A stretch of DNA of 64,000 bases from Bacillota bacterium (GCA_019422105.1 JAHZDZ010000001.1:19651-83650); one strand, 5' to 3'. Positions 1 through 9,211 are shown, numbered from the stretch's first letter. A program made the numbers and translations. Notes: generated by a model from the letters alone, not told the origin.

Positions 1-378
1 GAAAAAATAAGGACGCTTTTAAACGATATGGCAGAAACAATGTATCATAACAACGGCGGCGGGTTGGCCGCATGCCAAATCGGCATTTTAAAAAGGCTTA
101 TTGTAGTGGATATGGGAGAAGGGCTTTTTAAACTGGTCAATCCTGTTATTGTAGCGGAAGAAGGACAACAGCTTGAAGTGGAGGGCTGTCTGAGTTATCC
201 CGGTATTTGGGGCATCGTCAAACGTCCGTTAAAAGTAACAGTAGAGGCGCTGAATGAAAACGGGGAAAAAATTGTTCTTCACGGAAAAGGACCTATGGCA
301 AAATGCTTATGCCATGAAATAGACCATCTCGACGGCATTACCTTTACAAAAAAGGTAAAGGAATTCGTGGAGGTGTAA
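1..378 (+). CDS. def: Peptide deformylase, 3' part (5' end lies before the window)
   Basis: The reading frame is open from base 1, so the gene begins upstream of the window. Peptide deformylase removes the formyl group from the N-terminal methionine of new proteins. All three family signatures are visible: a GGGLAACQIG stretch (motif I, GxGLAAxQ), EGCLSYPG (motif II, with the metal-ligand cysteine), and HEIDHLDG (motif III, HExxH with the catalytic glutamate and two metal histidines). The C-terminus follows soon after motif III, as in short clostridial enzymes. No partner gene (fmt, priA) is visible because the window starts here. Identification is firm; only the start is missing. Confidence 0.95.
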   Translation, partial: EKIRTLLNDMAETMYHNNGGGLAACQIGILKRLIVVDMGEGLFKLVNPVIVAEEGQQLEVEGCLSYPGIWGIVKRPLKVTVEALNENGEKIVLHGKGPMAKCLCHEIDHLDGITFTKKVKEFVEV

Positions 379-854
379 CTGTATAAAAGTTAATCAATAT
401 CTTAGGGACTCCGTCCTTTAAACCTGTAAGGGATTTGTCTCCGCTTCGGTCGGCGCTAAGCGAACGTCCACAGGACGTTCAGTCTCTCCGCTCCGCTTCG
501 GTCGGCGCTAAGCGAACGTCCACAGGACGTTCAGCGCCCCTTGAACCAAATGGACTATAAAAAGTTAAAACTTTGAACTCTGTCTACATCTGCAAGCCTT
601 CCAAAAGATTTGACCGAAATTTTGCGCAAAAGGAAACAAATCTATATTTTGCAAAGAAAACGCAGTTATCCGAAAAAGTTTTTATTCCGCTTTTTTCAAA
701 AAGCGGATGGGTTTGGGCCAGGGATTCCCACAAACTTTATTCGTGGGAAACCGGCTATGCCCAAGGTTTTATTGCGGCATCTTAATAAGTTTTTGCTTTT
801 TTCAAAAAGCGAGTGTGCTTCGACTACAGCATTAAGGCAGGTGTTTCCCCTCTC
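379..854. other. Non-coding gap with tandem hairpin repeats
   Basis: This 476-base gap holds no convincing gene. A small hairpin (AGGGAC/GTCCTT, 404-418) follows def. Two copies of a 42-base direct repeat lie at 441-482 and 493-534, each carrying a perfect 8-bp hairpin. Further hairpins are at 687-706 (nine-bp stem around TC), 724-748 (TTCCCAC/GTGGGAA) and 795-810 (GCTTTTT/AAAAAGC). Short open frames across 573-906 look like chance, since they carry no ribosome binding site and overlap these inverted repeats. Confidence 0.6.
441..534. repeat. Two direct copies of a 42-bp hairpin repeat
   Basis: Copy one is 441-482 and copy two 493-534, identical over 42 bases and separated by 10 bases. Each ends in the perfect inverted repeat GAACGTCC-ACA-GGACGTTC (462-480 and 514-532). 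It lies just downstream of def and could terminate or stabilise transcripts; no further copy is seen in the window. Confidence 0.85.
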
Positions 855-1970
855 TTACAGCAAATCTACATTTTCAAACTGCTCTGCCAAGAGCATATGC
901 TCATAAATCTGGCCGATTATTGTGCTTTGCATATTGGCAACCTCATACTGTGCCTGCTTCACCTCAAGCTCTGTCGCCATATTCAGTTCATATTTTTTCT
1001 TCGTCGTCTCATATTTTGTTTTCAATATTTCCAGCTGGCTCAGATTATTACTGTAGTTAGATTCCAGTGTCATAATCTCATTATAGCAGCTTCTGATGCT
1101 GTTTTTTAAAGCCTCCTTCGCATCCTTCAAAGAAAGGCTGGCGTTTGTCACACTGTTTTCCAATGATGCGTAAGACGCTGAACCGTTGGCATAAAACATA
1201 TCCAGCTGCTTTTCCGCCAACTCCAGATTGTTCTCCTTCTGCTTAATATTTGTACTGCTCGTAAGCTTTCTTGTGATATAGCTGTCAATGGAAGTATCCA
1301 TCTGAAGAGGGGTAAAGTCCTCCTCCAAAACCAGCTTATATCTTTTATCGGAATTTTCCCCAATCAATACATTGAAGGAAGCATATGCCTCTTCCAATGA
1401 CTTTTCCTTTTCCGAAAGAGCTGCCTTACTCTTTAGATAAGACAACTCGCTCTCCGAAAGCTCCTGGGAGGAGATCATCCCAAGAGTCGCCTTTTTACGG
1501 CTGATAACCAGCTCTGCCTCGTCATTTTTTAATGCCATCTCCTCCAAAGCTAAGCTTCTCTCCGCATTTAAAAGCGTCACATAAGCACTTTTCATGGAAT
1601 TTTCCACTGACGCCTTCTGCTGTTCATAGTTCATCAGAGAGTTGGCACGGTTAATATCGTATTTGATGATAGACAAAAGCTCCGAAAAGCCATCTGTTCC
1701 TTTATAAATAAAGTCGTTATATAAATCATCCCTCTCGTCCTCATTTAATTCCAGCTCCGCATTTGTCATTTTCAGATTCGTATTGTTTTTCAGCGCCTTT
1801 TCTATGGCAGTGTCCAGTGTGAGAACCTCCGTCTCACTGTTTTCCTGTATGCCCATAACGCTGTTAAATTCCTCATAATAGGCAGCACTTGCCGTCTCAC
1901 CAGCCAAAGCAGGTGTAGCTTGCGCCGCAACGCTTAATATCAACAGTATCGCCGCCGCTCTTTTTATCAT
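855..1970 (-). CDS. TolC-family (outer membrane efflux-like) coiled-coil protein
   Basis: 371 residues with a signal peptide (about residues 1-23, hydrophobic core then TPALAGE) and no lipobox cysteine. The rest is long heptad-patterned helix with the alternating pattern typical of the OEP/TolC family (TLDTAIEKALKNN near residue 52, repeated KAxLGxxSxQELSESE-type segments). It is the last gene of a leftward operon behind a MacA-like adaptor, an ABC ATPase/permease and a two-component system, so it is probably the third exporter component. The organism looks Gram-positive, with no outer membrane, so the protein cannot be a classical outer-membrane duct. It may instead form an extracytoplasmic coiled-coil extension. 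Family assignment is good, function inferred. Confidence 0.75.
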   Translation of the reverse strand: MIKRAAAILLILSVAAQATPALAGETASAAYYEEFNSVMGIQENSETEVLTLDTAIEKALKNNTNLKMTNAELELNEDERDDLYNDFIYKGTDGFSELLSIIKYDINRANSLMNYEQQKASVENSMKSAYVTLLNAERSLALEEMALKNDEAELVISRKKATLGMISSQELSESELSYLKSKAALSEKEKSLEEAYASFNVLIGENSDKRYKLVLEEDFTPLQMDTSIDSYITRKLTSSTNIKQKENNLELAEKQLDMFYANGSASYASLENSVTNASLSLKDAKEALKNSIRSCYNEIMTLESNYSNNLSQLEILKTKYETTKKKYELNMATELEVKQAQYEVANMQSTIIGQIYEHMLLAEQFENVDLL

Positions 1971-1994
1971 ATCTCTATATCCTCCTTAAAAATC

Positions 1995-3518
1995 CTATTC
2001 CTTGAAAAGATGAAATTTACTGGTAAAGGAAGTCCCCTCTCCCAATGTACTGTTCACAATTATCTCTCCGTGATGGCTGTCCATAATCCATTTTGCTATG
2101 GAAAGTCCAAGTCCCGTGCCGGGTATCTCCTTATTCCTGGATTTATCCGCTCTGTAAAACCGGTCAAAAATATGGGGCAAATCCTCAGCCTCCATGCCGG
2201 CGCCATTATCGGATACACTGATATAACCGTACTGTTTATCCTTCCAGACACAAAACAGTATTTCTCCTGTCTCCTGACTTGTATATTTCAGTGAATTTTC
2301 CGTATAAATCCACAACAGCTGCTTTAAAAGGTCAGGATCTGCATATACCTTTACCTCATCCTTTTCCTCCAGCTTTACCAGACGTCCGGTTTCCATTACC
2401 CTTAACTCTCTGGCAATATCCTGTGCCATCTGATTCAGAGTTATTTCCTGCTTTTGCAGATGGTTTTTATTCTGGTCGCTTTTCGCCAGAAAAAGAAGCT
2501 TCTTAATTAAGGTACTCATATGCTCCGTTTCCGCCAGTATGGAATCAATGGACTCCTGCAATATCGTCGGATCGCTTTTGCCCCAGCGGTTGACTAAATT
2601 GGCATAGCCTTGAATCACAGAAATAGGTGTCCTCAGCTCATGACTGGCATCAGAAATAAACTGTGTCTGCCTCTGAAAGGATTCCTCCAGCCTCTCAATC
2701 ATGGAATTAAAGGTTATACTCAACTCCTTCATTTCATCGTCAGGCCCGCTCAGCTCTATTCTTTGGCTCAAATCCTCTATGCTGATCCTCTCCGCTGTCT
2801 GTCTTATATTCTCCACAGGCTTTAATATCAGGCGGCTGATATACTTTCCTATGAGAAAAGCGATTAAAATACCCACCGCGTCCAATATCAAAAGGCGCAG
2901 GGCAAATCCGTAAACGTAATACCTCTGCTCCGTAATCATCTTAAAGGCCTGAACAAAATAGATGTTTTCTCCGTAGGAAACAGTCCTCTCCACAAGCATA
3001 AACTCGTTGCCGCCGTCCCCCTGAATCATATATTCTCTTCCATCATTGCGGGGGCTTTTTTTCTCATTCTTAATGCTTTTCTCATCAGCGCCGGAAAAGC
3101 CGGGGAAACCCTCCTCCTCAGGCGGCAGCTGTGTCCTTCCCTCTATACCGCCGTCCTTCGCCGAATCCTGATGCCGGATCATGTTTTTCACCATTTCAGG
3201 CTGTATGACAAATGGGGGAAGCCCTCCTATGGCACTTTTGTAATAATCCCCCGTCTTCATATTCACTATCATAAATTCTACATACTTATTCTGCAGAAGT
3301 CCCTCCAACGCCTCGTCCGTTATTTCACTTCCCGATTCTATGGCCTTCTGGATATTGTCAACAGACTGGATTACCTCCTGTCTTACAGAGCTTTCCCGAA
3401 CCAAAACTGCGTTTCCCATGATAATTACGCTTATCACAATAATGGTCAGGGAAAATATGCCGCCGTATAATATCGTAATTTTCTTTGCTATCTTCGTGTT
3501 CTTAAATTTTCCAAGCAT
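1995..3518 (-). CDS. Sensor histidine kinase (OmpR-type partner)
   Basis: About 507 residues. There are two membrane segments (near residues 14-40 and 205-225) with a ~160-residue extracytoplasmic sensor between them, then HAMP, HisKA with phospho-acceptor His in SDASHELRTP (near residue 293), and a HATPase_c domain (NSLKYTS N box, DNGAGM G1, FDRFYRADKS F box, GTGLGLS G2). I start at the ATG at 3518 because GAGG lies 9 bases upstream and this falls just after the regulator's stop; upstream in-frame TTG (3542) and ATG (3533) are weaker. It sits between its response regulator and the TolC-like gene. It probably senses the exported compound or envelope stress and controls this exporter operon (inference). 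Confidence 0.92.
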   Translation of the reverse strand: MLGKFKNTKIAKKITILYGGIFSLTIIVISVIIMGNAVLVRESSVRQEVIQSVDNIQKAIESGSEITDEALEGLLQNKYVEFMIVNMKTGDYYKSAIGGLPPFVIQPEMVKNMIRHQDSAKDGGIEGRTQLPPEEEGFPGFSGADEKSIKNEKKSPRNDGREYMIQGDGGNEFMLVERTVSYGENIYFVQAFKMITEQRYYVYGFALRLLILDAVGILIAFLIGKYISRLILKPVENIRQTAERISIEDLSQRIELSGPDDEMKELSITFNSMIERLEESFQRQTQFISDASHELRTPISVIQGYANLVNRWGKSDPTILQESIDSILAETEHMSTLIKKLLFLAKSDQNKNHLQKQEITLNQMAQDIARELRVMETGRLVKLEEKDEVKVYADPDLLKQLLWIYTENSLKYTSQETGEILFCVWKDKQYGYISVSDNGAGMEAEDLPHIFDRFYRADKSRNKEIPGTGLGLSIAKWIMDSHHGEIIVNSTLGEGTSFTSKFHLFKE

Positions 3519-3522
3519 ACTC

Positions 3523-4209
3523 TCATTCCTCATCCTTGACAAAGTAGCCGACGCCTCTGATGGTATGAATATACTTTGTATTAAAATGCTCGTCTATCTT
3601 GGCGCGCAGATAACGGACATACACATCCACAACATTAGTCTCTCCTATATAATTGTAGCCCCACACCTGATTGAGAATCTGCTCTCTGCTCAAAACGATA
3701 TTTTTATTCTGCACCATGTAAAGCAAAAGCTCATACTCCTTTTTGGTCAGCTCCACAGCCTCGTCCTTTACCTTGACAAAGCGCTTATCCATATCAATGG
3801 TCAAATCCTGTACCTGAAGAATATTTTTTTTATCACTGCGCTGCCTGTTCCTTTTCAGCGCAACCCTCATACGCGCCAAAAGCTCTTCTATGGCAAAGGG
3901 CTTCGTGATATAATCGTCGGCACCGCTGTCAAGCCCCGCCACCTTATCCATCACCTCATCCTTTGCCGTAAGCATTATAATAGGGATATCGGAGGATTTG
4001 CGTATTCTTCTGCATATCTCTATGCCATTGAGCCCCGGAAGCATCAGATCAAGGAGCAGGAGATCAAACTCCCCCTCCAAAAAAGTATCAAGTCCTTCCC
4101 TGCCGTTATGGCAGATTGTCACCTGGTAACCCTCGTATTTCAGTTCCAGCTCAACAAACCTGGCAAGCTTGATTTCATCCTCAATAAGTAAAATTCTTCC
4201 GTTTTCCAT
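3523..4209 (-). CDS. OmpR/PhoB-family response regulator
   Basis: 228 residues: an N-terminal receiver domain with acidic pocket IEDE (residues 9-12), phospho-acceptor Asp54 in LLLDLMLPG, the TAKD threonine and a KPF lysine; then a C-terminal winged helix (KNILQVQDLTID to the end; LTKKEYELL and VVDVYVRYLRAKID recognition region). It lies 47 bases after the permease gene and directly before the histidine kinase, so kinase and regulator are co-transcribed with the exporter they probably control. Confidence 0.95.
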   Translation of the reverse strand: MENGRILLIEDEIKLARFVELELKYEGYQVTICHNGREGLDTFLEGEFDLLLLDLMLPGLNGIEICRRIRKSSDIPIIMLTAKDEVMDKVAGLDSGADDYITKPFAIEELLARMRVALKRNRQRSDKKNILQVQDLTIDMDKRFVKVKDEAVELTKKEYELLLYMVQNKNIVLSREQILNQVWGYNYIGETNVVDVYVRYLRAKIDEHFNTKYIHTIRGVGYFVKDEE

Positions 4210-4256
4210 GTTTTTCCGTCTCCTATCCTGATTTCCCTTTCTGCTTTACCTGACGA

Positions 4257-5474
4257 TTATTCAAAGCGCAGGGCTTCAATGGGGTCTAAAAGAGCCGCCT
4301 TATTGGCAGGCGCCACACCAAAAACAATGCCGATTGCCATGGATATGCCCACAGCCCCCACAATAGAAATGAAAGACATGACCGGTGCAATTCCCGCAAA
4401 GCTGCCAATCACCAGTGCTCCCAGCCAGCCAAATAAGAGTCCCATAAAACCGCCGATACCGGTTAATATGATGGCTTCCGTGATAAACTGTGTCCTGATA
4501 TCCTTATTTTTCGCCCCTATAGCCTTTCTGATACCGATTTCCTTTGTCCTCTCCGTCACTGTTACCATCATAATGTTCATAACACCGATACCGCCTACCA
4601 AAAGGGATATGGCAGCAACAAAGCCGATAAACAGCGTCACATAGGACAGTATGGAATTGATGGAATCCACAATTTCTGTGGTATCCTGTATATAATATTT
4701 GTCCTTATTTCCGTGAAAATCCGAGAGGGCGTTCAAAATTGCCGTCTTCATCTCCTCCGACTGACTGACGTCCTCCAATACAACGGATATGCCGCCCAGC
4801 GTAGAACCCGTAAAAATTTTCATGGCTGTGCCAATCGGCATAATGACAGAGTCAGGATACTCATCACTGAACTCGCTTTCTGTGGAGGCATTCGCATTTT
4901 CTGTTATGCCCACAACCGTCAGCTTATTGGTGCCCTTCCATGTCTTCAGGGATATCTTCTGCCCTATGACATCCTCCCCGCTCTCTCCAAACACCTTTAA
5001 CGCCGTTGTGTCGTTGATGACACAGACGGAGCTTTTCAGCTGAGAGTCATTATTTGTAATATATCTTCCATATAACAGCTTGTCGTTATTGATATACTTA
5101 TAATCTGACATTACGCCCGTAACAGAAGCATTATTTGTCTCCTGAGGATCAAGAAGCTTAATGACGGCATTATTTCCGCTGTAGGTAGGGGATATATACT
5201 GTATCCCCTCCATTTTTTTGAGCAGGTCGTAATCATCCATGGTAAGTAAATCCCTTGTCTCAATATCTCTTGAAGAAACCATGCTGATTGTCAGAGAGCC
5301 TGTGCCGAAGGATTCAAATTCCTCCTCTATAGCCGCCTGGCTGCCGTTTCCGATGGACACTATCATAATCACCGAGCTGATACCAATAATTATACCAAGC
5401 ATGGTCAGAAATGTCCTCAGTTTATTGGAAAATACATTTTGAAAGGATGATTTCAAGCATTCCAAAAAGTCCAC
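4257..5474 (-). CDS. MacB-like ABC transporter permease
   Basis: 405 residues with the MacB/FtsX-type layout: one N-terminal membrane helix (LRTFLTMLGIIIGISSVIMIVS), a ~220-residue extracytoplasmic MacB-PCD domain, and three C-terminal helices with the conserved GGIGVMNIMMVTVTERTKEI segment. The GTG start at 5474 lies one base after the ATPase stop. Unlike E. coli MacB, the nucleotide-binding domain is a separate gene just upstream. The three neighbouring genes (adaptor, ATPase, permease) form a tripartite-type exporter, commonly of peptides or amphiphilic drugs. The substrate cannot be told from sequence. Confidence 0.92.
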   Translation of the reverse strand: MDFLECLKSSFQNVFSNKLRTFLTMLGIIIGISSVIMIVSIGNGSQAAIEEEFESFGTGSLTISMVSSRDIETRDLLTMDDYDLLKKMEGIQYISPTYSGNNAVIKLLDPQETNNASVTGVMSDYKYINNDKLLYGRYITNNDSQLKSSVCVINDTTALKVFGESGEDVIGQKISLKTWKGTNKLTVVGITENANASTESEFSDEYPDSVIMPIGTAMKIFTGSTLGGISVVLEDVSQSEEMKTAILNALSDFHGNKDKYYIQDTTEIVDSINSILSYVTLFIGFVAAISLLVGGIGVMNIMMVTVTERTKEIGIRKAIGAKNKDIRTQFITEAIILTGIGGFMGLLFGWLGALVIGSFAGIAPVMSFISIVGAVGISMAIGIVFGVAPANKAALLDPIEALRFE

Positions 5475-5475
5475 C

Positions 5476-6186
5476 TTATGCCGCCCCCCCTGCTGTCTTT
5501 CTATCCATCACCGGACCGTCGTTTATAATATGTCCGTCCTTAAAGAGCACAATTCTTTTGGTAAACCGGGCTACATCCTCCTCATGGGTTACCATCACAA
5601 CCGTAACACCGTCGTTATTCAGTTTTTGAAAAATCTCCATTATCTCCACCGTTGAACGGCTGTCCAGATTTCCGGTTGGCTCATCCGCCATGATAATGGC
5701 CGGATCGTTTACCAGACTTCTGGCAATGGCCACCCTCTGCCTCTGTCCTCCGGACAGCTCGTTCGGCTTATGGTGCACTCTCTTTTCAAGTCCTACCTTT
5801 GCCAGAGCGTCCATTGCCCTTTCCCTTCTCGTCCTTCTGTCAAAGCCCGCGTATACCATCGGCAGCTCCACATTTTCCAGTGCGCTGAGCTTTGGCAGAA
5901 GATTGAAGGACTGAAAAACAAATCCTATCTTTCTGTTTCTGATTTCGGCAAGCTGGCCGTCTCTGAAATGAGCCACATTTTCACCCTCCAGAAAATACTC
6001 CCCGCTGCTTGGCGTATCCAGACACCCCAGAATATTCATCATAGTGGATTTTCCCGACCCGCTGGTTCCCATAATAGAAACAAATTCACCCTGGCTCACG
6101 CTGAAATTAATATTTTCCAGGGCAAGCACTGCAAGCTCTCCCTGATTATACTGTTTACACAAATTTTCTAACCGAAGCAATTCCAT
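5476..6186 (-). CDS. ABC transporter ATP-binding protein (MacB/LolD type)
   Basis: About 236 residues, a single nucleotide-binding domain: Walker A GTSGSGKST, Q loop, signature LSGGQRQRVAIARSL, Walker B IIMADEPTGNLD, and H-loop MVTHEEDVARF. The NLDSRST stretch after Walker B is typical of LolD/MacB ATPases. I prefer the ATG at 6186, which gives a usual N-terminus and has GGTGAG just upstream; another ATG at 6198 is possible. It lies between the adaptor and permease genes and powers that exporter. Confidence 0.94.
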   Translation of the reverse strand: MELLRLENLCKQYNQGELAVLALENINFSVSQGEFVSIMGTSGSGKSTMMNILGCLDTPSSGEYFLEGENVAHFRDGQLAEIRNRKIGFVFQSFNLLPKLSALENVELPMVYAGFDRRTRRERAMDALAKVGLEKRVHHKPNELSGGQRQRVAIARSLVNDPAIIMADEPTGNLDSRSTVEIMEIFQKLNNDGVTVVMVTHEEDVARFTKRIVLFKDGHIINDGPVMDRKTAGGAA

Positions 6187-6207
6187 TTTTCTCACCATCC
6201 CACTGTT

Positions 6208-7815
6208 TTATCGTGGCCCTCCGCCACCGCCGCCTGGCATTCCGCCTCCGCCCTGCATACCGCCTGACGGCCTGCCGCTTCCCATGCCCCCGCCGGTTAC
6301 GCTGTCCAAAATAGAGCCTTCCGCCGACTGCTTATTGCCGCTTTGCGCAGAAGTGCCTGTGGCATAGTCCATAAGACTTGCGCCGTCCTTTACCGTATCG
6401 TCGGGACTTGTCATAAACATATCCCCTTCACTCAATCCGCTTATAAGCTCTACATACATGTCGCTGTAGGTTCCAAGCTCCACCTCTGTCTTTTTCAATG
6501 TTCCTCCGTTTTCCACAACAAATACGCAGGTGCTGTCGTCCTCATCCACCACAACGGAAGATACCGGAATGTAAGTGACGTCCTTCAAATCTATCACAAT
6601 TATCTCCATATCAAAGCTGAACCCCGGCTTTACCAGTTCATCGGGATTATCCATATGTACCACGATGGGCACCGTCGTTTCCGATCCGCTTATGGTAGAA
6701 CGGCTTTCCGCTGTAGGCTCTATTTTTGTCACAGTACCTGTATATATTTTGTCCTCTATGCCGTCTGAGGTCATTTCCACCTTCTGTCCGACCTGTATCT
6801 TGGCAATGTCATATTCGGAAACGTAGGCCTCCACATCCAGATTTGTCAAATCCGCCACCTTCATCATAACAGTGCTGTCCGTCAGCATTTGCCCCTCCAC
6901 GGCATTTGACTCAATAACGGTACCCGATATAGGGCTGTAAGTGGCCTCCGTCAGCTTATCCAGATTATTCTGAGCCGTTTCCACATTCATCTGGGCCGTC
7001 TTCACGGTATTTTGCTGCTTGACATAGCTGTTATAGGTTGACTTGTCATTGAGCTTATTCTGGCCGTTTTCCAGATTCAGCTCCGCCTTCTCCAAAGCCA
7101 GCTCCAAAGCTTCAATGGATTGCTCCTTCGATTGAAGATTCTGTTTGGCCTCGTTTAAAGAGGAAACCGCGTTTTCATATTCCTCCACCGATTTGTCATA
7201 GTCCGACTGACTGACGCCTCCAATAGTCAAAAGCTCCTCATTGTTTTCCATATCCGTTTGAGCATTTTTTAAGGCAGTTTCCGCCTGATTCGTCTTTGTT
7301 TTATAGGTTTCAATCTCTGCCTTGGCATCATCCAGACTCTTTTGAGCGGACACTACCTGACTTTTCAAGTCTATAAGCTCCGTGCCGCTTGCAGGCTCAG
7401 AGAGTTCATTCAGGGCAATTTGTGCATTTTGCAGACTGATTTTTGCTTCCGCCAGCTTATTTTCCAGCTCCATTTTTGTATCCGCAATATCATAAGTAAC
7501 CAGAAGCTGGCCTTCCTCCACTTTGTCGCCCACTTCCGCATAAACCTTGTCAACCTCCTGGGACAGCTCAATAAAAATAGAGTATTCATCCGCCGCTACG
7601 GTTGTTCCGTCCGCGGATACCCTCTGGTCAAGGCTTCCCCTCTCTACCCCTGATGTGGAAGGCGGTACCGTCACCTCCTTAGGTGTGCCGCCAAATGTTC
7701 TGGCGGTAACAATAAACCCACAGACAGCCACAACAAGTACACCGCCCGTCAAAAAAATAGTTTTTCTGCTGATTTTCCCCTTCCATTTCTCCATATCGAA
7801 ATTTACCTTACGCAC
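6208..7815 (-). CDS. MacA/HlyD-type membrane fusion (adaptor) protein
   Basis: About 535 residues: an N-terminal membrane anchor (KTIFLTGGVLVVAVCGFIVTA), a split biotinyl-lipoyl-like domain, a long coiled-coil hairpin (residues ~130-285), a beta-barrel (TNLDVEAYVSEYDIAKIQVGQ) and a membrane-proximal domain, then an unusual glycine-rich tail (GGGMPGGGGGGPR). I place the start at GTG 7815, where GAGGAG lies 8 bases upstream; a GTG at 7824 overlaps its own ribosome binding site. It is the first gene of the exporter operon and should bridge the permease to the cell wall or the TolC-like protein. Confidence 0.9.
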   Translation of the reverse strand: MRKVNFDMEKWKGKISRKTIFLTGGVLVVAVCGFIVTARTFGGTPKEVTVPPSTSGVERGSLDQRVSADGTTVAADEYSIFIELSQEVDKVYAEVGDKVEEGQLLVTYDIADTKMELENKLAEAKISLQNAQIALNELSEPASGTELIDLKSQVVSAQKSLDDAKAEIETYKTKTNQAETALKNAQTDMENNEELLTIGGVSQSDYDKSVEEYENAVSSLNEAKQNLQSKEQSIEALELALEKAELNLENGQNKLNDKSTYNSYVKQQNTVKTAQMNVETAQNNLDKLTEATYSPISGTVIESNAVEGQMLTDSTVMMKVADLTNLDVEAYVSEYDIAKIQVGQKVEMTSDGIEDKIYTGTVTKIEPTAESRSTISGSETTVPIVVHMDNPDELVKPGFSFDMEIIVIDLKDVTYIPVSSVVVDEDDSTCVFVVENGGTLKKTEVELGTYSDMYVELISGLSEGDMFMTSPDDTVKDGASLMDYATGTSAQSGNKQSAEGSILDSVTGGGMGSGRPSGGMQGGGGMPGGGGGGPR

Positions 7816-7937
7816 AGCATTCACTCCTCAATCCATTTTCTTTGCTATTGACAATAACAGTATAGGAAAGTCCTCTTAAAATGCTATTTGCCAATCATTA
7901 AAAAAACATTAGAAAAAAACAATGGAAAAGGTTCGAT

Positions 7938-7966
7938 TTGCATGTGAGACGGGTTTGTTATATAAT
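7938..7966 (+). promoter_or_regulatory. Sigma-A promoter for the lipoprotein gene
   Basis: TTGCAT (7938-7943), 17-base spacer, TATAAT (7961-7966), about 60 bases before the ATG at 8026. It is in the divergent gap between the leftward exporter operon and the rightward lipoprotein gene. Confidence 0.7.
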
Positions 7967-8025
7967 AAGGCGCATGTCAGAGAAATTTGCCTGAAAATTA
8001 TATTATGCTTGGAGGTATTATTGCA

Positions 8026-9030
8026 ATGAAAAAAATACTGTCTATCGTTATCGCAGCAGTACTGTGCCTAGGACTTTTCAGCGGCTGCAACGCCAAAAAG
8101 GAAGAGGCCGATGACGGCAGAACCATTACCTACCCTGAAATCGGCCTTAGCTTCCGCGCACCGGACAGCTGGAAGGAATACGAGGATACCAACCTGTACG
8201 CTGTGACAACGCAGGGCGATGGATATATCGCCAAAGTTAAATACAGCTTCATTTCAGCAGAGGATAAGGCGGCCTTGGAGGACGGATCTGCTGATTTTGA
8301 TCTGGAGGACGCATTAAAGGCAATCTGTGAATTTGTAGTTCTGGAAAAAGAAAACCTGGAAACTGTCGGCGTACAAAATCTTTTTTCTTCCTATTCCTCC
8401 GCCGAAGAAATCGGGAGCCATGAGAATGATATATACTACCTGCTCTCCGGCGCCTCCCCCAATCTGGACGGCCTCTCCGATGAGGACAGAAATGCGTATC
8501 AGACAATGGCTGACTCCGTTAGTGATATGAAAGCCACTGTCTCCGTTACGGGCGTAAACAGGGAAGCTTTGGAGGAAGCTGTGTACGGAGACGGAAATAC
8601 CATAACTTTTATGACAAAAACATTGAAGGACGAGGACATAGACTCAACCGTCTTTGCCCCCTATGAGGTTACCATGATTAATTTCGGCGCAACCTATGCA
8701 GCCGATGAAAGTCCAGTGCTGGAAGAATTGAAAAAAAAGCTGGCGGATTACCCTGAGGTAAATTTAATTGCCGCCTATATCGATACGCCGGAAAACACGG
8801 CAAACCAGAAGGGACTTGAGATGCGCAATTCCGCCGGCGCAACCTTCCAAACGCTTGTGCTTGACGCTTCTCTTGCTCAATGGGTCACATCGAACCTGGA
8901 AGGCGTGCCAACCACCATATTTGTCAATAAGGACGGCGATATCATAGGCAACCAGATACAGGGAGCCCAAACGGCTGAGGACTATATGTCTAAAATACAG
9001 GATGCACTAACAATTGTGAGAAACAGTTAA
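8026..9030 (+). CDS. Lipoprotein with cysteine-less thioredoxin-like C-terminal domain
   Basis: 334 residues. The signal peptide ends in a lipobox (LFSGC, Cys21). The middle (residues 30-200) resembles no family I can name. Residues ~215-330 read like a TlpA/thioredoxin fold: INFGATYAADESPVLEEL sits where INFWATWCGPCxxE is expected, then NLIAAYIDTP, and a cis-Pro loop GVPTTIFVNKDG (Pro295). Both active-site cysteines are replaced (ATYAADE), so thiol-disulfide exchange is unlikely. The ATG at 8026 is chosen because GGAGG lies 10 bases upstream and the lipobox is then correctly placed. It is monocistronic, with its own promoter and terminator. Confidence 0.75.
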   Translation: MKKILSIVIAAVLCLGLFSGCNAKKEEADDGRTITYPEIGLSFRAPDSWKEYEDTNLYAVTTQGDGYIAKVKYSFISAEDKAALEDGSADFDLEDALKAICEFVVLEKENLETVGVQNLFSSYSSAEEIGSHENDIYYLLSGASPNLDGLSDEDRNAYQTMADSVSDMKATVSVTGVNREALEEAVYGDGNTITFMTKTLKDEDIDSTVFAPYEVTMINFGATYAADESPVLEELKKKLADYPEVNLIAAYIDTPENTANQKGLEMRNSAGATFQTLVLDASLAQWVTSNLEGVPTTIFVNKDGDIIGNQIQGAQTAEDYMSKIQDALTIVRNS

Positions 9031-9043
9031 AAAAGCTTTAATG

Positions 9044-9088
9044 AAACAAAGGCAGAATCAGATTTACCTGATTCCGCCTTTGTTTTTC
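9044..9088 (+). terminator. Intrinsic terminator after the lipoprotein gene
   Basis: Long stem AAACAAAGGC-A-GAATCAG pairing with CTGATTC-C-GCCTTTGTTT around a short loop, followed by a T run at 9082-9086. Confidence 0.85.
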
Positions 9089-9211
9089 TTTCCCTATGGC
9101 ACATTTCCCGCATTTTCAGCTTCATTTTAAAGGGCACAAATCCATTGCCCTCCTGCCGCCCGCATTTTTTTGCCGTCCTCTCTCCGGCCTTGAAAAAAGG
9201 CTCTTTCCCTT

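Noticed and set aside
441..534. CRISPR array
   Set aside because: Only two repeats with a 10-base separation and no cas genes.
573..1109. Open frames of 70-98 codons after def
   Set aside because: They overlap each other, the inverted repeats and the TolC-like gene in the other direction, with no ribosome binding site.
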